Below, one piece after another: positions 34,963 through 46,300 of a DNA stretch of 64,000 bases. The stretch is from Pegea sp. RAD2-039. Lineage: Eukaryota > Chordata > Thaliacea > Salpida > Salpidae. Below the pieces are notes generated by a model. That model was not told the DNA's origin, did no database searches, and was given only the letters and a program-made list of their open reading frames with translations. Position 1 is the stretch's first letter, and every line of letters begins with the position of its first letter. Made by a program: the position numbers and the translations under genes. The stretch covers positions 124,001 through 188,000 of the forward strand of contig JAQGEQ010000363.1 of NCBI GenBank assembly GCA_034620365.1. The letters are read 5' to 3'.

Positions 34963-35135
34963 TATATATAAGTGCGAAGGAGGGTGCCTAAAGAGGGCAC
35001 ATCTCGCTAACACACATTCTCAGGAGTTTTTTAGTTTTTCTCAGGAGTTTTATAAATATGTCTCCACCTGGGGTCGGACCCGGTACTTCTAGCTAGAAGT
35101 ACCTTGTAACCGCTTCGCCACCAAGCAGGACAAAT
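34963..35135 (-). mobile_element. tRNA-derived SINE with a LINE-like 3' tail
   Basis: On the minus strand the head has an RNA polymerase III A box, TGGCGAAGCGG (35120-35110), and a B box, GGTCCGACCCC (35080-35070), at tRNA-like spacing. The T arm pairs 4 of 5 positions, but no acceptor stem forms, so it is a SINE head rather than a tRNA gene. A body with two copies of AAAACTCCTGAGAA follows, then a tail at 35023-34972 that matches the 3' end of the two LINE copies (GAGAATGTGTGTTAGCGAGA, hairpin, CACCCTCCTTCGCA) and ends in TA repeats. Between the boxes sits a perfect 22-bp palindrome (35082-35103). Confidence 0.75.
35082..35103. repeat. Perfect 22-bp palindrome inside the SINE head
   Basis: Two perfect 11-base arms, GGTACTTCTAG and CTAGAAGTACC, with no spacer. 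It occupies the position of the anticodon arm of the ancestral tRNA. Confidence 0.85.
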
Positions 35136-36325
35136 TTTCGTCGACACATTGTCGATTCCAAAATGTTAGAAGAAAAAAGTTTTCACAGAAGTGTTTTTGG
35201 TTATTTCTACTTTAACTTGGCTGAGCAACTTGTTTGATACAATAAATTGTCTTTCCAAATTTATAATCCTTAATTTTTGAATAATAATCAAAATATGTAA
35301 CGATCTATTCAAGTAATTTTTTAATCAGATAAAAGCAAAAAAAAATTTTAACAACGGTGAAGTACATAAAATATAGATAAATTGTTTAGTCTTGTGTCAT
35401 TTTGTAAGTCGATCTTGTCTGTAGTCTACAGCTTATTCTGTTTCTACGCAAGATTTGTCAATATTGCTAAAGTAAGGTCTTAAACCTTGAAAAGTTAAAA
35501 AGTTTGTTTATTTTCTAACTATAACTGAACATATTTATAGGTGATTTCCAGTGATGCATTTTAATTTATATATTAAGCAGTTCTAAGCTGCCTACAACTA
35601 AATTTGCTACCGTATTATAGACCGTGTTATAGTTTTTTTTCTGTCCTTTTATTTCTAATTTACTAACTTTTTAAGAAAAAGCTCCATTTTGAGCCATGAA
35701 ATTTCTAAGCGCATTGGTATTTTCCCGCCACTAGCTTATTTTATATAAAAAATGTAATTCATGTTAACGAAGGTAAGTGTGAATGTAAGATTATTTAAGT
35801 TATATATGTTTCTAATGTTATTTTAAACAATAATTGATATTTACAGTTATCTTGTTTTGGATAATATTTTCTATTGATAATGAGTTTCTGGGTTTGAGCT
35901 TTAAGATTATCTAAGTTATCTATGTTTTATACTTTGATGGTTGGTTTAAATGGTCTGATGTGAGTGTATGAATGTTATTTATCTTAAAATACTGTTTAAT
36001 ATTCATTGATTTATTTAATTTTTGTGATTTAATGTTCTTTTATTGTTAATAATATTTATGATCATAAGTTATCTATTTTTGATATTTATTTTTACTGTTG
36101 TTTAAATGAAGATTTTTTTAACAAAATTCATAAAATTTGATTGAAGTTTTTATTATATTATTAGTTATTATTATTATCAGTTTTCCAAAATATTTTAAAA
36201 CTTTAATCTTGTATTATTTATAATTTTTTTTGAACTATAATCATGATACTTTCTTAAGATTGGTTAAAAAGTAATTAAGAGATTTTTTACATTATAGCTT
36301 TATTTTTGAATAGTTTTATTTGAAA
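35136..36325. other. AT-rich region upstream of the SNF2 gene
   Basis: No gene seen. Presumably contains the promoter and any 5' UTR exon of the LSH-like gene. Confidence 0.4.
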
Positions 36326-38539
36326 ATGGAAAACATGAAAGGCAAAGAAAATGATGTTTGTAAAACAAATATTTTATCAGATAGTAATTCACTAGAAAAA
36401 TGGGAACCATATACCATCAAAAAGGACTCTGATTTTTATGATTCTAATCGCAATCAGATTATAGAATCTAATTTAAACATCATGCTTGATCGAGTAAACA
36501 AGTACACTGAGTTTTTGATGGAGCTACTTGAAAAGCACAAGAAGAAAGATCAAAAACGAAAAGCAAAACGTAAAAAGATATCAAGGAACAAAATTAAAGA
36601 TGAAACCACAGTTGAAATTCTAAGAAAAAAGGTTCTCAGCTCCCCAGCTAAAAAAGCTCATTTGGTTAAAGGTGCTGTTAAAGATGATTCTATAGAAATG
36701 AATTATTATAGAGGAGTTTCTTTTGATCCATCTGTATTTGAATACAGAGAAGGATGTAAATTCTTAAATGGGGATATTATAGATGATGATCAACCAGATT
36801 ATTTTTGTGGTGGTGTAATGAAAAAATATCAAATAGATGGTTATAAATGGATCAAAACAATGTTTTATAATACTACAAATGGAATATTAGCTGATGAGAT
36901 GGGTCTAGGAAAAACAATTCAATGTATTGCAATGATATCTAGATTAGTGAAAATGTCATATCCTGGGCCATATTTGGTATGTGCGCCACTTTCGACCCTT
37001 AACAATTGGTTTTATGAATTTCAACGTTTCGCGCCTAGCTGTCCAGTCTTATTATATCATGGTAATAAGGATGAGCGATCGTTATTGCAATTTATGTTAC
37101 ACCGTTCAAAAGAAAAACCATTTACAACCGTAATTACCTCATATGATATTTTGATGAGAGATATAACAGCATTGAATAAATTTAATTGGAGTTATTTGAT
37201 TGTTGACGAAGCTCATCGATTAAAGAATGTAAATTGTCGTTTGCTGATTCAATTAAAAAAGCTTTCTATTCAAACAAAACTACTTTTAACAGGTACTCCA
37301 TTACAAAACAATCTAAGTGAATTATGGTCTTTACTCAACTTCCTGATGCCGGAAATTTTTTCTGATAGTAAAGTATTTGAAGGGTTCTTTAACTCTGAAA
37401 ATCTTGCAAATTATTTTGGAGAGAATTATGAAAAGAAATTTGTAAATATTCTTCATAAGTCCTTGACCCCTTTTTTACTTCGAAGAACCAAGAAAGATGT
37501 AGACTTTTCAATCCCTAAGAAGCAAGAGATCATTTTGTATGCTCCATCATCAGATGAGCAAAAACGTTGGCATGAACGTCTACGTAAAAAAGCTCGATTT
37601 TTGAATGAAAACAAAAGTGAGAAAAAGAAAAAGAAAGTGAAAAATGATTATCTAGATTTATCACTTCTTAAATTGAAAAAAGGTGATAGAAGAAAAGTCT
37701 CTATTGATCCCAAGCTTGACCTTAATAATGACTATGATGTAAATATCACTGAGCATAATATCCTTATGCATCTAAGAAAATCTTGTAACCATCCCTACCT
37801 ACTTGAATATCCTTTACATCCTGGAACAGACGTCTTTCTAGTAGATGAGAATATAATTGAAAATAGTGGTAAAATAAAAATACTTGATCAGATGCTACCA
37901 AGACTCTTGGAGCAAAACCACAAAGTCCTCATCTTCTCCCAGATGACTAAGATGCTGGACGTCCTTGGTGATTACCTCTCATTTCGAGATTTCAATTATT
38001 GTCGCTTTGATGGGTCAAGTAAGTTAGTTGAAAGAAATGAGATGATTAAAAAATTCATTTCTTCGAATCAGTACAATATCTTCTTGTTATCCACAAGAGC
38101 TGCTGGACTTGGCATCAACCTAACAGTTGCTGATACCGTCTTTATCTATGATTCAGATTGGAATCCTCAGAATGATCTTCAAGCCCAAGACCGTTGTCAT
38201 CGAATTGGACAGCTTAATAATGTGGTAGTTTACAGATTAGTTCTAAAAGATACTGTCGATCAGATGATGGTGGACAGAGCCCAGAAGAAAAGATATTTGG
38301 AAAGAGTCGTTATCAGTGATAAGAAGTTTAAAGGTTCTTTGAAAAGAGATTTTGAAGAGGATGATGATTCTGAGTTGATATCATTAGTTAGGAAATGTTT
38401 AGAGATCAATAAAATGAGTAGTAGGAATGGGTATGTGGGCTCGTTTAGTAGTGATGTCATTGACCAGCTGTTAGATCGAAATTGGATTATGAATGAATCA
38501 AAAAATTTACCAGAAACTGAATTCTACAAATTTATTTAA
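36326..38539 (+). CDS. HELLS: LSH/HELLS-type SNF2 chromatin remodelling ATPase, intronless
   Basis: Nuclear SNF2 ATPase; the family slides nucleosomes and supports DNA methylation and genome stability (with CDCA7 in vertebrates). 737 aa in one exon. Seen: a Lys-rich N-terminal region with coiled-coil character, Walker A DEMGLGKT, CAPLSTLNNW, DEAH box (vertebrate HELLS has DEGH), LLTGTPLQNNLSELWSLLNFL, TPFLLRRTKKDV, then an insertion rich in Lys/Glu, LRKSCNHPYLLEYP, VLIFSQMTKMLDVL, STRAAGLGINLTVADT, YDSDWNPQNDLQAQDRCHRIGQ. HNPYLxEYP and the spacing are HELLS-like rather than ISWI or CHD; no HAND/SANT/SLIDE or chromodomain. I chose the ATG at 36326; the upstream in-frame TTG at 36320 is not a likely start. 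Complete reading frame, so apparently functional. Confidence 0.9.
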   Translation: MENMKGKENDVCKTNILSDSNSLEKWEPYTIKKDSDFYDSNRNQIIESNLNIMLDRVNKYTEFLMELLEKHKKKDQKRKAKRKKISRNKIKDETTVEILRKKVLSSPAKKAHLVKGAVKDDSIEMNYYRGVSFDPSVFEYREGCKFLNGDIIDDDQPDYFCGGVMKKYQIDGYKWIKTMFYNTTNGILADEMGLGKTIQCIAMISRLVKMSYPGPYLVCAPLSTLNNWFYEFQRFAPSCPVLLYHGNKDERSLLQFMLHRSKEKPFTTVITSYDILMRDITALNKFNWSYLIVDEAHRLKNVNCRLLIQLKKLSIQTKLLLTGTPLQNNLSELWSLLNFLMPEIFSDSKVFEGFFNSENLANYFGENYEKKFVNILHKSLTPFLLRRTKKDVDFSIPKKQEIILYAPSSDEQKRWHERLRKKARFLNENKSEKKKKKVKNDYLDLSLLKLKKGDRRKVSIDPKLDLNNDYDVNITEHNILMHLRKSCNHPYLLEYPLHPGTDVFLVDENIIENSGKIKILDQMLPRLLEQNHKVLIFSQMTKMLDVLGDYLSFRDFNYCRFDGSSKLVERNEMIKKFISSNQYNIFLLSTRAAGLGINLTVADTVFIYDSDWNPQNDLQAQDRCHRIGQLNNVVVYRLVLKDTVDQMMVDRAQKKRYLERVVISDKKFKGSLKRDFEEDDDSELISLVRKCLEINKMSSRNGYVGSFSSDVIDQLLDRNWIMNESKNLPETEFYKFI

Positions 38540-40754
38540 TTTTTACAACTTCTAACATTATTGCAGATTATTGTTAATTTCTTTTTCTTTTTGCTTAGTC
38601 CTTTTTTATATGAAAATATCTAAGTTCATCATGAACAGATCAATATCCAATAATCAGCTGATAACCAACTTGTTTGAACATTTTGTTGTTGTTGATTCAA
38701 GTATAATTGTTTGTTCGTGACTACATTTTAAAAAGTTATTTTTTAATAATAAAAAATGATACAATTGAAGATTTTTTAAAACTTATTTTTGGGTTAATTT
38801 TTATTTATTTTAATTTTGGACATTTATTGATAAACGATTTGTTTCATCAGCACTATACTCATGATAGCGTGCTTGTATGGTGGCATGATAAAACTCTAAT
38901 TTATTACACCAGTGATTAAGACTATTTAGAAAACAAATATTTAAACAGGAGATTAGATTTAATTAGGACCTTACTTTCTAATAATTAATGGACCAAGATA
39001 AATTAATCTTTCGATAGCTCGTGGAAGTCAAATTTGCTCGGGAGTCGCTTATATAAATAGATATGCTTAAAAATAGGTATCTTAACGATGTAGTAGATAC
39101 AACTGAACAGAATATACTTTAAATATTGCTAAGTATTGAGAATATTACTTTTGAATAACTGCCGAAACTTAGACGTTTTATTTCACTTAAATGTTTACAA
39201 AAGATTAATCAAGTTTGGTTTAGTTGAGCGGATAAGAAAAGTTGCTTCTTGAACTAACCGATCAGTATTTCGATCGAATAATCTATGATCTTCAAAGATA
39301 AAACCAAATAGAACTTAATGCTTTGGATAAACCAACAGTTGTAGACTCAATTAAAATCAACTCACTAAACCATAACAACTTCAATATTTTTTCTCGATGT
39401 GTTAATGATGATAACAATATTATGATGCTTAAACATTGATAAATTTATTTAAAATATTTTTTATTTTATTCCCAAAATTAAAACTTTTATCGAAGGGAAG
39501 ACATCTATCATCATGATGACAACAAATAGGTTGCTGATTTGATAGTTTTGGTTGACATGAATTACATCTGTGAATAACTCGTTACACTCAAAAAAAATTT
39601 TTTGAAAAAATACTTGCGAATAAATATGCACTATATATTTCAATCGTAGCAAATCATCATTTTTGATGGAGTCTTTAGTAACCTGGTAAACGAGTTAAAA
39701 CGTCGTTTAGGTGAAATAACTCCTTTTGTGTCTTTGATGAAATTATCTCTCAATTCTATGGCAGTAAAAGCGCCTGCAATTTCTGATTTTAAGAATTGCT
39801 AAAGATGCAAACAAGATTTTGAACTGAAACAACTTTAAAAGTATCTGATGGGCTTTTACAGTCAAGTTGTCTAACTTAATAACAAATGCTCAGATAATTG
39901 CTTGCATGTTCAGTTCGAGAAATAAATCTCTTTTCAGTAAGAAAAATGAACAAAAAATCGATAAGAAGTTTTAAAATTTTGGGAATCTCTAATTATGCAA
40001 ACTTTGAGTGAAAATCAAAAGATACAAATCAAGCTATGTGTTAATTAGGAGTTTAAATAAACTTTCACCAAAACTACTGAAGTTAAATGTTTTGAATAAA
40101 AATTTGTTATTATAAAGTAAAGATTTTTGTAGTAACTTAAAATATCAATCTTTATCTTTTCAAATAAACTTTAAATTGAATGTAGAATTGAAATTATTTT
40201 ACTTTTGCTGTAGGAGTTACAACCTCTAAAGACACATAATCAAAGTTTCATCTTTTATTAACTCATCCAAAAATTTCAAAAATTAAAAAATGTCACAAAA
40301 ACCAAATTACGATTTAGCAGCATCAAAACAACAAGAGTTGTGTGATCATTGAAAAGCTAACAGTGTTAGGTTCGTACAAGAAGTTCCTAAATATCTGCAA
40401 AGCATCCGAAGAAACTTGAATCAACTCATCGAGAAACTAAAGCACTGTGCGAAAGGTAAACGATGAGACAGACACTGTACAAACCTTTTCATTAAAAAGC
40501 AATTGGATTTCAAATACAGTGAACAAAAATTTGATGAGGCAGAACAAAATGTCAATTAGACTGCTGTTTACAATTGAAGTAAAAATAACTTAACAAAATC
40601 AAACATAATACAATCTATGAAGGCATCACGGTCAAATCTTGCTATAGTTTAGAGACATTTATGATTAGCAACAGTAGAACAAGGCAGCTTATGTTGCTAT
40701 GACAGCACAGATTGAAATGTTTCAAAAGACTGGTCAGATCAATGTTCATTTTTC
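38540..40754. other. AT-rich intergenic region
   Basis: Space between the stop codons of the convergent SNF2 (plus) and NYN (minus) genes. Several short open frames occur but with no exon pattern or homology I can name. Confidence 0.4.
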
Positions 40755-43328
40755 TTATTCTTCATTTATACTCTAAAAACAAAAAGATGTTGGTTTGCTT
40801 CACTCAGCATCCGTCTAAACTTACTCTACCACCCTTTACTAGTCCAACTGTAATCACAGTTCCATTAAAATTGTGTTTGTCGAATCGTTTAGCAGCTCTG
40901 TTAAGTAAAAAAGGATTTTTTGTTTCAAAGAAACTTCCGAACTCATCTTATTAATCTTGAAACGATTAATTGAAGTTTGTTTACCTTTTTGCCAAATATC
41001 TATCTCTCATTTGATATACAGCCAAAGGAGGTGCAAACATTTTAAGTTTTGCCCCAAATTTATTGAAAGATTTGGACAGGGAGTACTTAACTTCTTTATT
41101 AACTCCTTCCACTAAGAGTTCAACATATTCATTCTATAAAGAAATCAGATGAAGAAGATGTTACGTTAATCTCTAAACTCACATTTTTCTGTGAGCAAGT
41201 CGCTTGTTCTGTTGGCAGTTCCGAATTAAAGTTGCTAAAGACATAAGCTTCATTAGCAGATCGGATCAATTTGTCTTCGGCATCTTTTGGGTGAATTAAA
41301 ATCACTCGAGAATTGAATTGATTGCGAAGATCATATATATCAGGTAAGAAGTTGATATCTCCTGTAAAAGTTGATGTCAACATCGTTTGCTTCTTATTTT
41401 AAAAAGTTAGAAGTAAGAGTGATTTTGATATTTGCAAAAAAAAATGTTTATTTTTTATAAAAGCTTTTTAAGATGTCAAATGGGAAGCAGTATAAATAGT
41501 ACAAAGCGTTTAAGTAGTTCCTCATCAGCTGATCTCAAGATAAAAGTAATCATTTCATGTCAAGTGTTGGTAGACTGACATCAGATGAATGTTGAAGATT
41601 CAATTTGTGTCTCATAAATATCTTGTGAGTTGAATTAAAGCTTCATGATGTGATTAAAACAAATTAGAAATTTTCGGAATATAAATTGTAAAACCAAAAT
41701 TGCGTTTGGCCAAATTAGGCCAAATGTTCTGTCACAGCATTTTATGAGCTAGTCACATGATCAAGTAACAATTAAGAGTATTTTTTACCTGTAATTAGCA
41801 CAATGTCAATATCTGAACGAAACATTTCAGCTTTTTTGTACATTTCACTTCGAATAACATGCTCAGCAACATTAGTTGATCTGTGGTCAACATGACTGAT
41901 GTTAACCTGCAAATACATCATCAAAATATTTGTGTTGAAAGTCGGTAGCAATTAAAAGATAAATGATTCAAATAATTACTTAAAATTGTGATTCTAAATT
42001 ATTTCCAGTATCAATTAATTGATTGATACTTATAGAAGAACATTGTTAGGTATTGATTGTTAACATAAACACTAAAACTGATTTAGTTACACCTAATGCT
42101 TTCTTGTAAAAAATAGTTGAATATAAGATGCAAAGAAAGAAATAATAATTCACCAACAAACACAGATTCAAGTGTAATAAAATATAGTTCACTAAAATAT
42201 TTACTAAGTGATTCTTAAATGATATAATGAATATATGATAACAATTATAAAACAAATTTCTATTTAATTTTTGAATTTCTAATTATTATGGTAAAAACTT
42301 TCAATAAACTTACATTACAATCATTAATCTCGTCTAAAAGATTTTCATTTTCTAACCACACATCACAGGTGGCTAAAAATTCAACTTCTCTATAATCTGA
42401 AAAATATAAATTCACTTATTTATCTCACATAATCAAGATATTGGACTTACTTTTACAAAACTTTTCACGAATTAACTCAATCACAGGAGTTAGAGATTTT
42501 GATGAGCTTCCTATATGATTCTCTAAATCCCAATAAACTGCAACAGCATGATCTTTACTCTACCAAAAATAATCAATTCTGTTTTAAATTATCAAAACTT
42601 TCATGAAACTAAGAAACAATTTTCAAAACTAATAGCAAAAAAGAAATATCATATCTCACTTTTAATCCTTTATTTTCAATTTTGGATAACATATTACAAA
42701 TTGTCCAAATGGCACTTGAAGGCTCAGGGTATAAGACTTTGATCTTTTCAATAAGTTCATTTTGGTCTTTACATTCCCGCCCCAATTGATCTAACTTATC
42801 AAAGTCTGGTTGAGATTTAACAGAATTTATTCTGGACTCTTTTGAATCAAGCATAGCAACGTCATTAAGTTTTAATTTGGTTTGATTATCATCAGGTGAC
42901 ATTTCAATTTCCTGATTATCTATTATTTCAGCACCAAAAGAAATATTTTGAAGAGAATCATCTTTTTTATCAGGTGAAGATTTTTGATGATTCATTTCAG
43001 TATTATTTGATGGTATTTCTGATAAAATAGAAAGTACCTCTGGCTGGTACATATTTTGTGATGTAAAAGGACGATGTTCATAAATAGCAGAGTTTATTGA
43101 TTTTTTTATTTCAGGTTTACTTTTAAAATCTGCTGGTCTTAGCAACAAAACTTCTTTCTTTTTTGACACCAGATTTTCTTTATTGGCTTTTGATGTAAAG
43201 TATTCAGGTCCCAACAACACAAAATCATTTTGATTTTTTTCAGAGGGTATATCATTTTTGTGTAAAGTCTTTGAAGGATCGATATTCTCCCAGGATTTTA
43301 TTAATAATCTTTTTTGTTTATCACTCAT
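40755..43328 (-). CDS. NYN-domain (PIN-like nuclease fold) protein, MARF1-like
   Basis: Likely RNA-binding or RNA-cleaving protein. Exons (minus): 43328-42660, 42559-42451, 42396-42314, 41906-41789, 41361-41183, 41133-40985, 40897-40825, 40772-40755; 1398 nt, 465 aa. Residues 1-223 are low-complexity and Ser/Asp/Asn-rich, with the motifs DFVLLGPEYF and VLLLRPADF, possible short linear motifs. Then a NYN domain: VAVYWDLENHIG (first acidic pair D, E), VDHRSTNVAEHVIRSEM, DIDIVLITGDINFLPDIYDL (GDxNF metal-site motif), VILIHPKDAEDKLIRSANE. The C-terminal ~80 residues (KFGAKLKMFAPPLAVYQMRD, FNGTVITVGLV) look like a weak RRM. Key acidic residues are present, so activity is plausible. MARF1/limkain-b1 is the closest family by motif, but its OST-HTH repeats are absent; orthology is uncertain. 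The last exon is 18 nt. Confidence 0.78.
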
Positions 43329-46300
43329 TGAAAGTTTTGGTTATCCAGTTTTAAAAAAGCAAATATTTTAAAGTCAGATTTCCAAATATACTTTATCACA
43401 ATTTGTTTTACAGACTTCAGGAAAAAACCAATTCTTAACCTGAAAATGAATATAAAGAAAACAGTAAATTTAGAAAATAATTTAAAACACATATTTTAAG
43501 TCAAATTTTTCAACAATATCAATCTATAAGCTAATTTAAGTTGTAATAAAGCATGCATTAAACAATTTATTTAATACTTTTATTACCAAATCTTATGTTA
43601 TTAGTATATTTAAAAAATCAAAAACTATATCCTATGAAATTGCAGGACAAATAGATTATTAATTCTGTTAAATAAAGCAGTCACAATAACATTAATAGAA
43701 TTTAAATAAATTGAAAACTTTATCTAGAATGTATAGTTATACAATTTATACTGTATAAAAATGTTGTAGACAATAATCTAATACATAAAAATTACATCAA
43801 ACTTTAAACCTTTTCCAATTACTTTTAAATATCTAATTAAAAATTCAGCAATTTTTATCACATATTTATACAAATTTGTTTAAATTAAATAAAGAAAAAC
43901 TTTATCACATAAGCTGAATAATAAAGAAAACATAATAAGGCAAACTATAAGAAATATGAAATAAAGGTGTCTACCAGAAGTTTAAATTTCTAAATGTAAA
44001 ATCATAGAAGATCAAAAGTTACAATTTTTAATAAATTTAAACAAATGAATTTTTACGAAAGGAAAATATTCATTCTAATATACAGTTACCAGACAAAGAA
44101 ATAGCATAGAAATGATAGGTTTGAAATACTAAGAATGAAGAAGTTGAAAAGTAAAACTTCAGAACTAGTACTAAAATGGTTTATAGAAAAAATGTATTTG
44201 CTTAGAACATAAATATCACAATCTTGATGGTTAGTGAAAAATTAGTCTAAGAGTGTTGTTCGGTTTGCTCATAGTTGCAGTTGAGTGTTCTTTTGTTTTT
44301 ACTTTGAAACTTTACGCATTTATGATTAATTGTTATTTTCCTTTTTGTTAATTCTAATTACAGCTTTTATATATTTATTTCTACAACATTAAGAAATTTT
44401 TGAAAATAATAGTTCAAAAGCAATATATAAGTTTAATGTTTATGTGTAAAATGTAAGGTAGGATATTCTAAACAATTTTAAGATTTTCGTAGAAAAAGTT
44501 TGTTAATCCTCTAGAAAGATATAGAATGTTCAGATTTATTAATCAATGATCAAACAGCTAGGAATAGTTTAAGAAATTATGTATCAAAAAAGAATATTTA
44601 AATCCATGCATAACTAGATTAACACATACTTTGTTTCTTCAATGATATTTGTTTTCTTGTTTAGTTTACATTAGGGTTTGTAGTACATAATTTGAAGGAC
44701 CCAGTTGAGTCGACTTGGAACTATTATTACTACAAACAAATTTTAAGGCTATTAGTATGATGTACAGACAATTTGCTCAACAAAAAAAAGAAAATTTGGA
44801 TACAAAAACATATTATACTAAAAAACATATAAAATATCATAATGTGTTCTGATTGTTTTTGCCACTATTAACTATCTGAATGTTTTATTGAGTTAATTTC
44901 TTTATTCGATAAAGTTAGCTGAGTAATAGAACAACCTATATTCAGTTTTGTGAAATTAAAATCACTAAATATAAAGTATTTGGTAGGAGACTAAACAACC
45001 GATATTTGTTGGTGCATGTAATCAGCAAACACCTAAAAAATTGAATTATCTAAAAGGATTTTATCAGAAATAATGATAGCGAAAGAAAGTTGCTGTAATC
45101 CTATTTATCAAACGTATTATTCAACCTTTCATTTATTAAAAACTTGTTTCTCTACCAACTCAGTTTTAGATAATCTACATTCACAACTGATTGTTTGTTT
45201 TTCATAGTGTCAGTTTCGATAACTTACTCTTGTTTGATTTAAGATTTATATAGATATAATACTTTCATTTTTGTGCCTTTTTATCTGTTCATATTTGAAG
45301 TAAAATGTTTATAAAACCTTTTTGTCAATTTTTAGAAATTTGTTACTGGTTTCAACACTGATTTGATATCTTTAAACTTTGAGAAGATGTAGAGGATCTT
45401 CTTGTCTTAGTAATTTATTTTCTAGTGTACTCATCTTCACTCTTTCAAAATTATCAAATGTATGTTACTGATAAAAATAATTAATTTTTTATGTAATTAT
45501 CCTGTTAACTGTATTTAGAAATAAACTGAATGGTTTCTTATCTATAAGTTTCAATTATGTAGTTCGTACGACGTTTCCACCAATACTAGTTTATTTCGTT
45601 CTGAGCCTCTATCGATGATACATTATCCAGTAAGATGAAACATTTTAGCTTACGTTATTAGATAAATAGATTTTTTATTTAAATTTTTACAAACGAAACC
45701 TATAAATTTAAAGGCTCTAAGTATTTTCTTATTTTTGTATATAAAAGTAACCTTAAATAAAAAAGGGCTCATTAAAGTTTTATCTACTAAAAACAGTTAA
45801 CAAATTTTTTCCAAGTTATAATTTTTTTAATACTTCATCAAAAAATATTTTTTGCTGAAAATATTATATTTTAATATAGTTTTATGAAGTTTTAATTTTT
45901 ATAATTTTATACTTGACTATTTAATGTTCTCTCTACTGCTGCAAAAATTATGTCCTTTCGTGTTTACTACCAGTTTAAAGCATTTCTGTATTAACTTTCA
46001 AGTTTTCATTTTTTTTCGACATCAGCTCACTTAATCTTCGATTTTACAATTTACATATACTTAATATTCTAAGCATTAAATTCATTGGACGGTAATACAT
46101 TTTTCTGCAAATTTTCTTTAATTTTATAACATTTAGATAATGCTTATCTGTAAGAGTTACAACTAAACTTATTGTTGCAAAATTTGAAGTTGTTCTTGAT
46201 TCTTCAAGTTTTTTTTATAGATTTATTGATTGATATCTTAATCCACCATAAATTAATAAAAGTCCATAAAATATATCATTTTTAAAATCTACCTAATTTT

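Noticed and set aside
35060-35125. A genuine tRNA gene
   Set aside because: A and B boxes are good, but the acceptor stem does not pair and the anticodon arm is replaced by a 22-bp palindrome; the LINE-like tail shows it is a SINE head.
36320-36325. Six-base in-frame extension of the SNF2 gene starting at TTG
   Set aside because: Non-AUG start without support; the ATG at 36326 is in good position and adds nothing contradictory.
40712-40954. Plus-strand 80-aa open frame as a gene
   Set aside because: It runs opposite the last exons of the NYN gene, which have proper splice signals and phases; it has no homology of its own.
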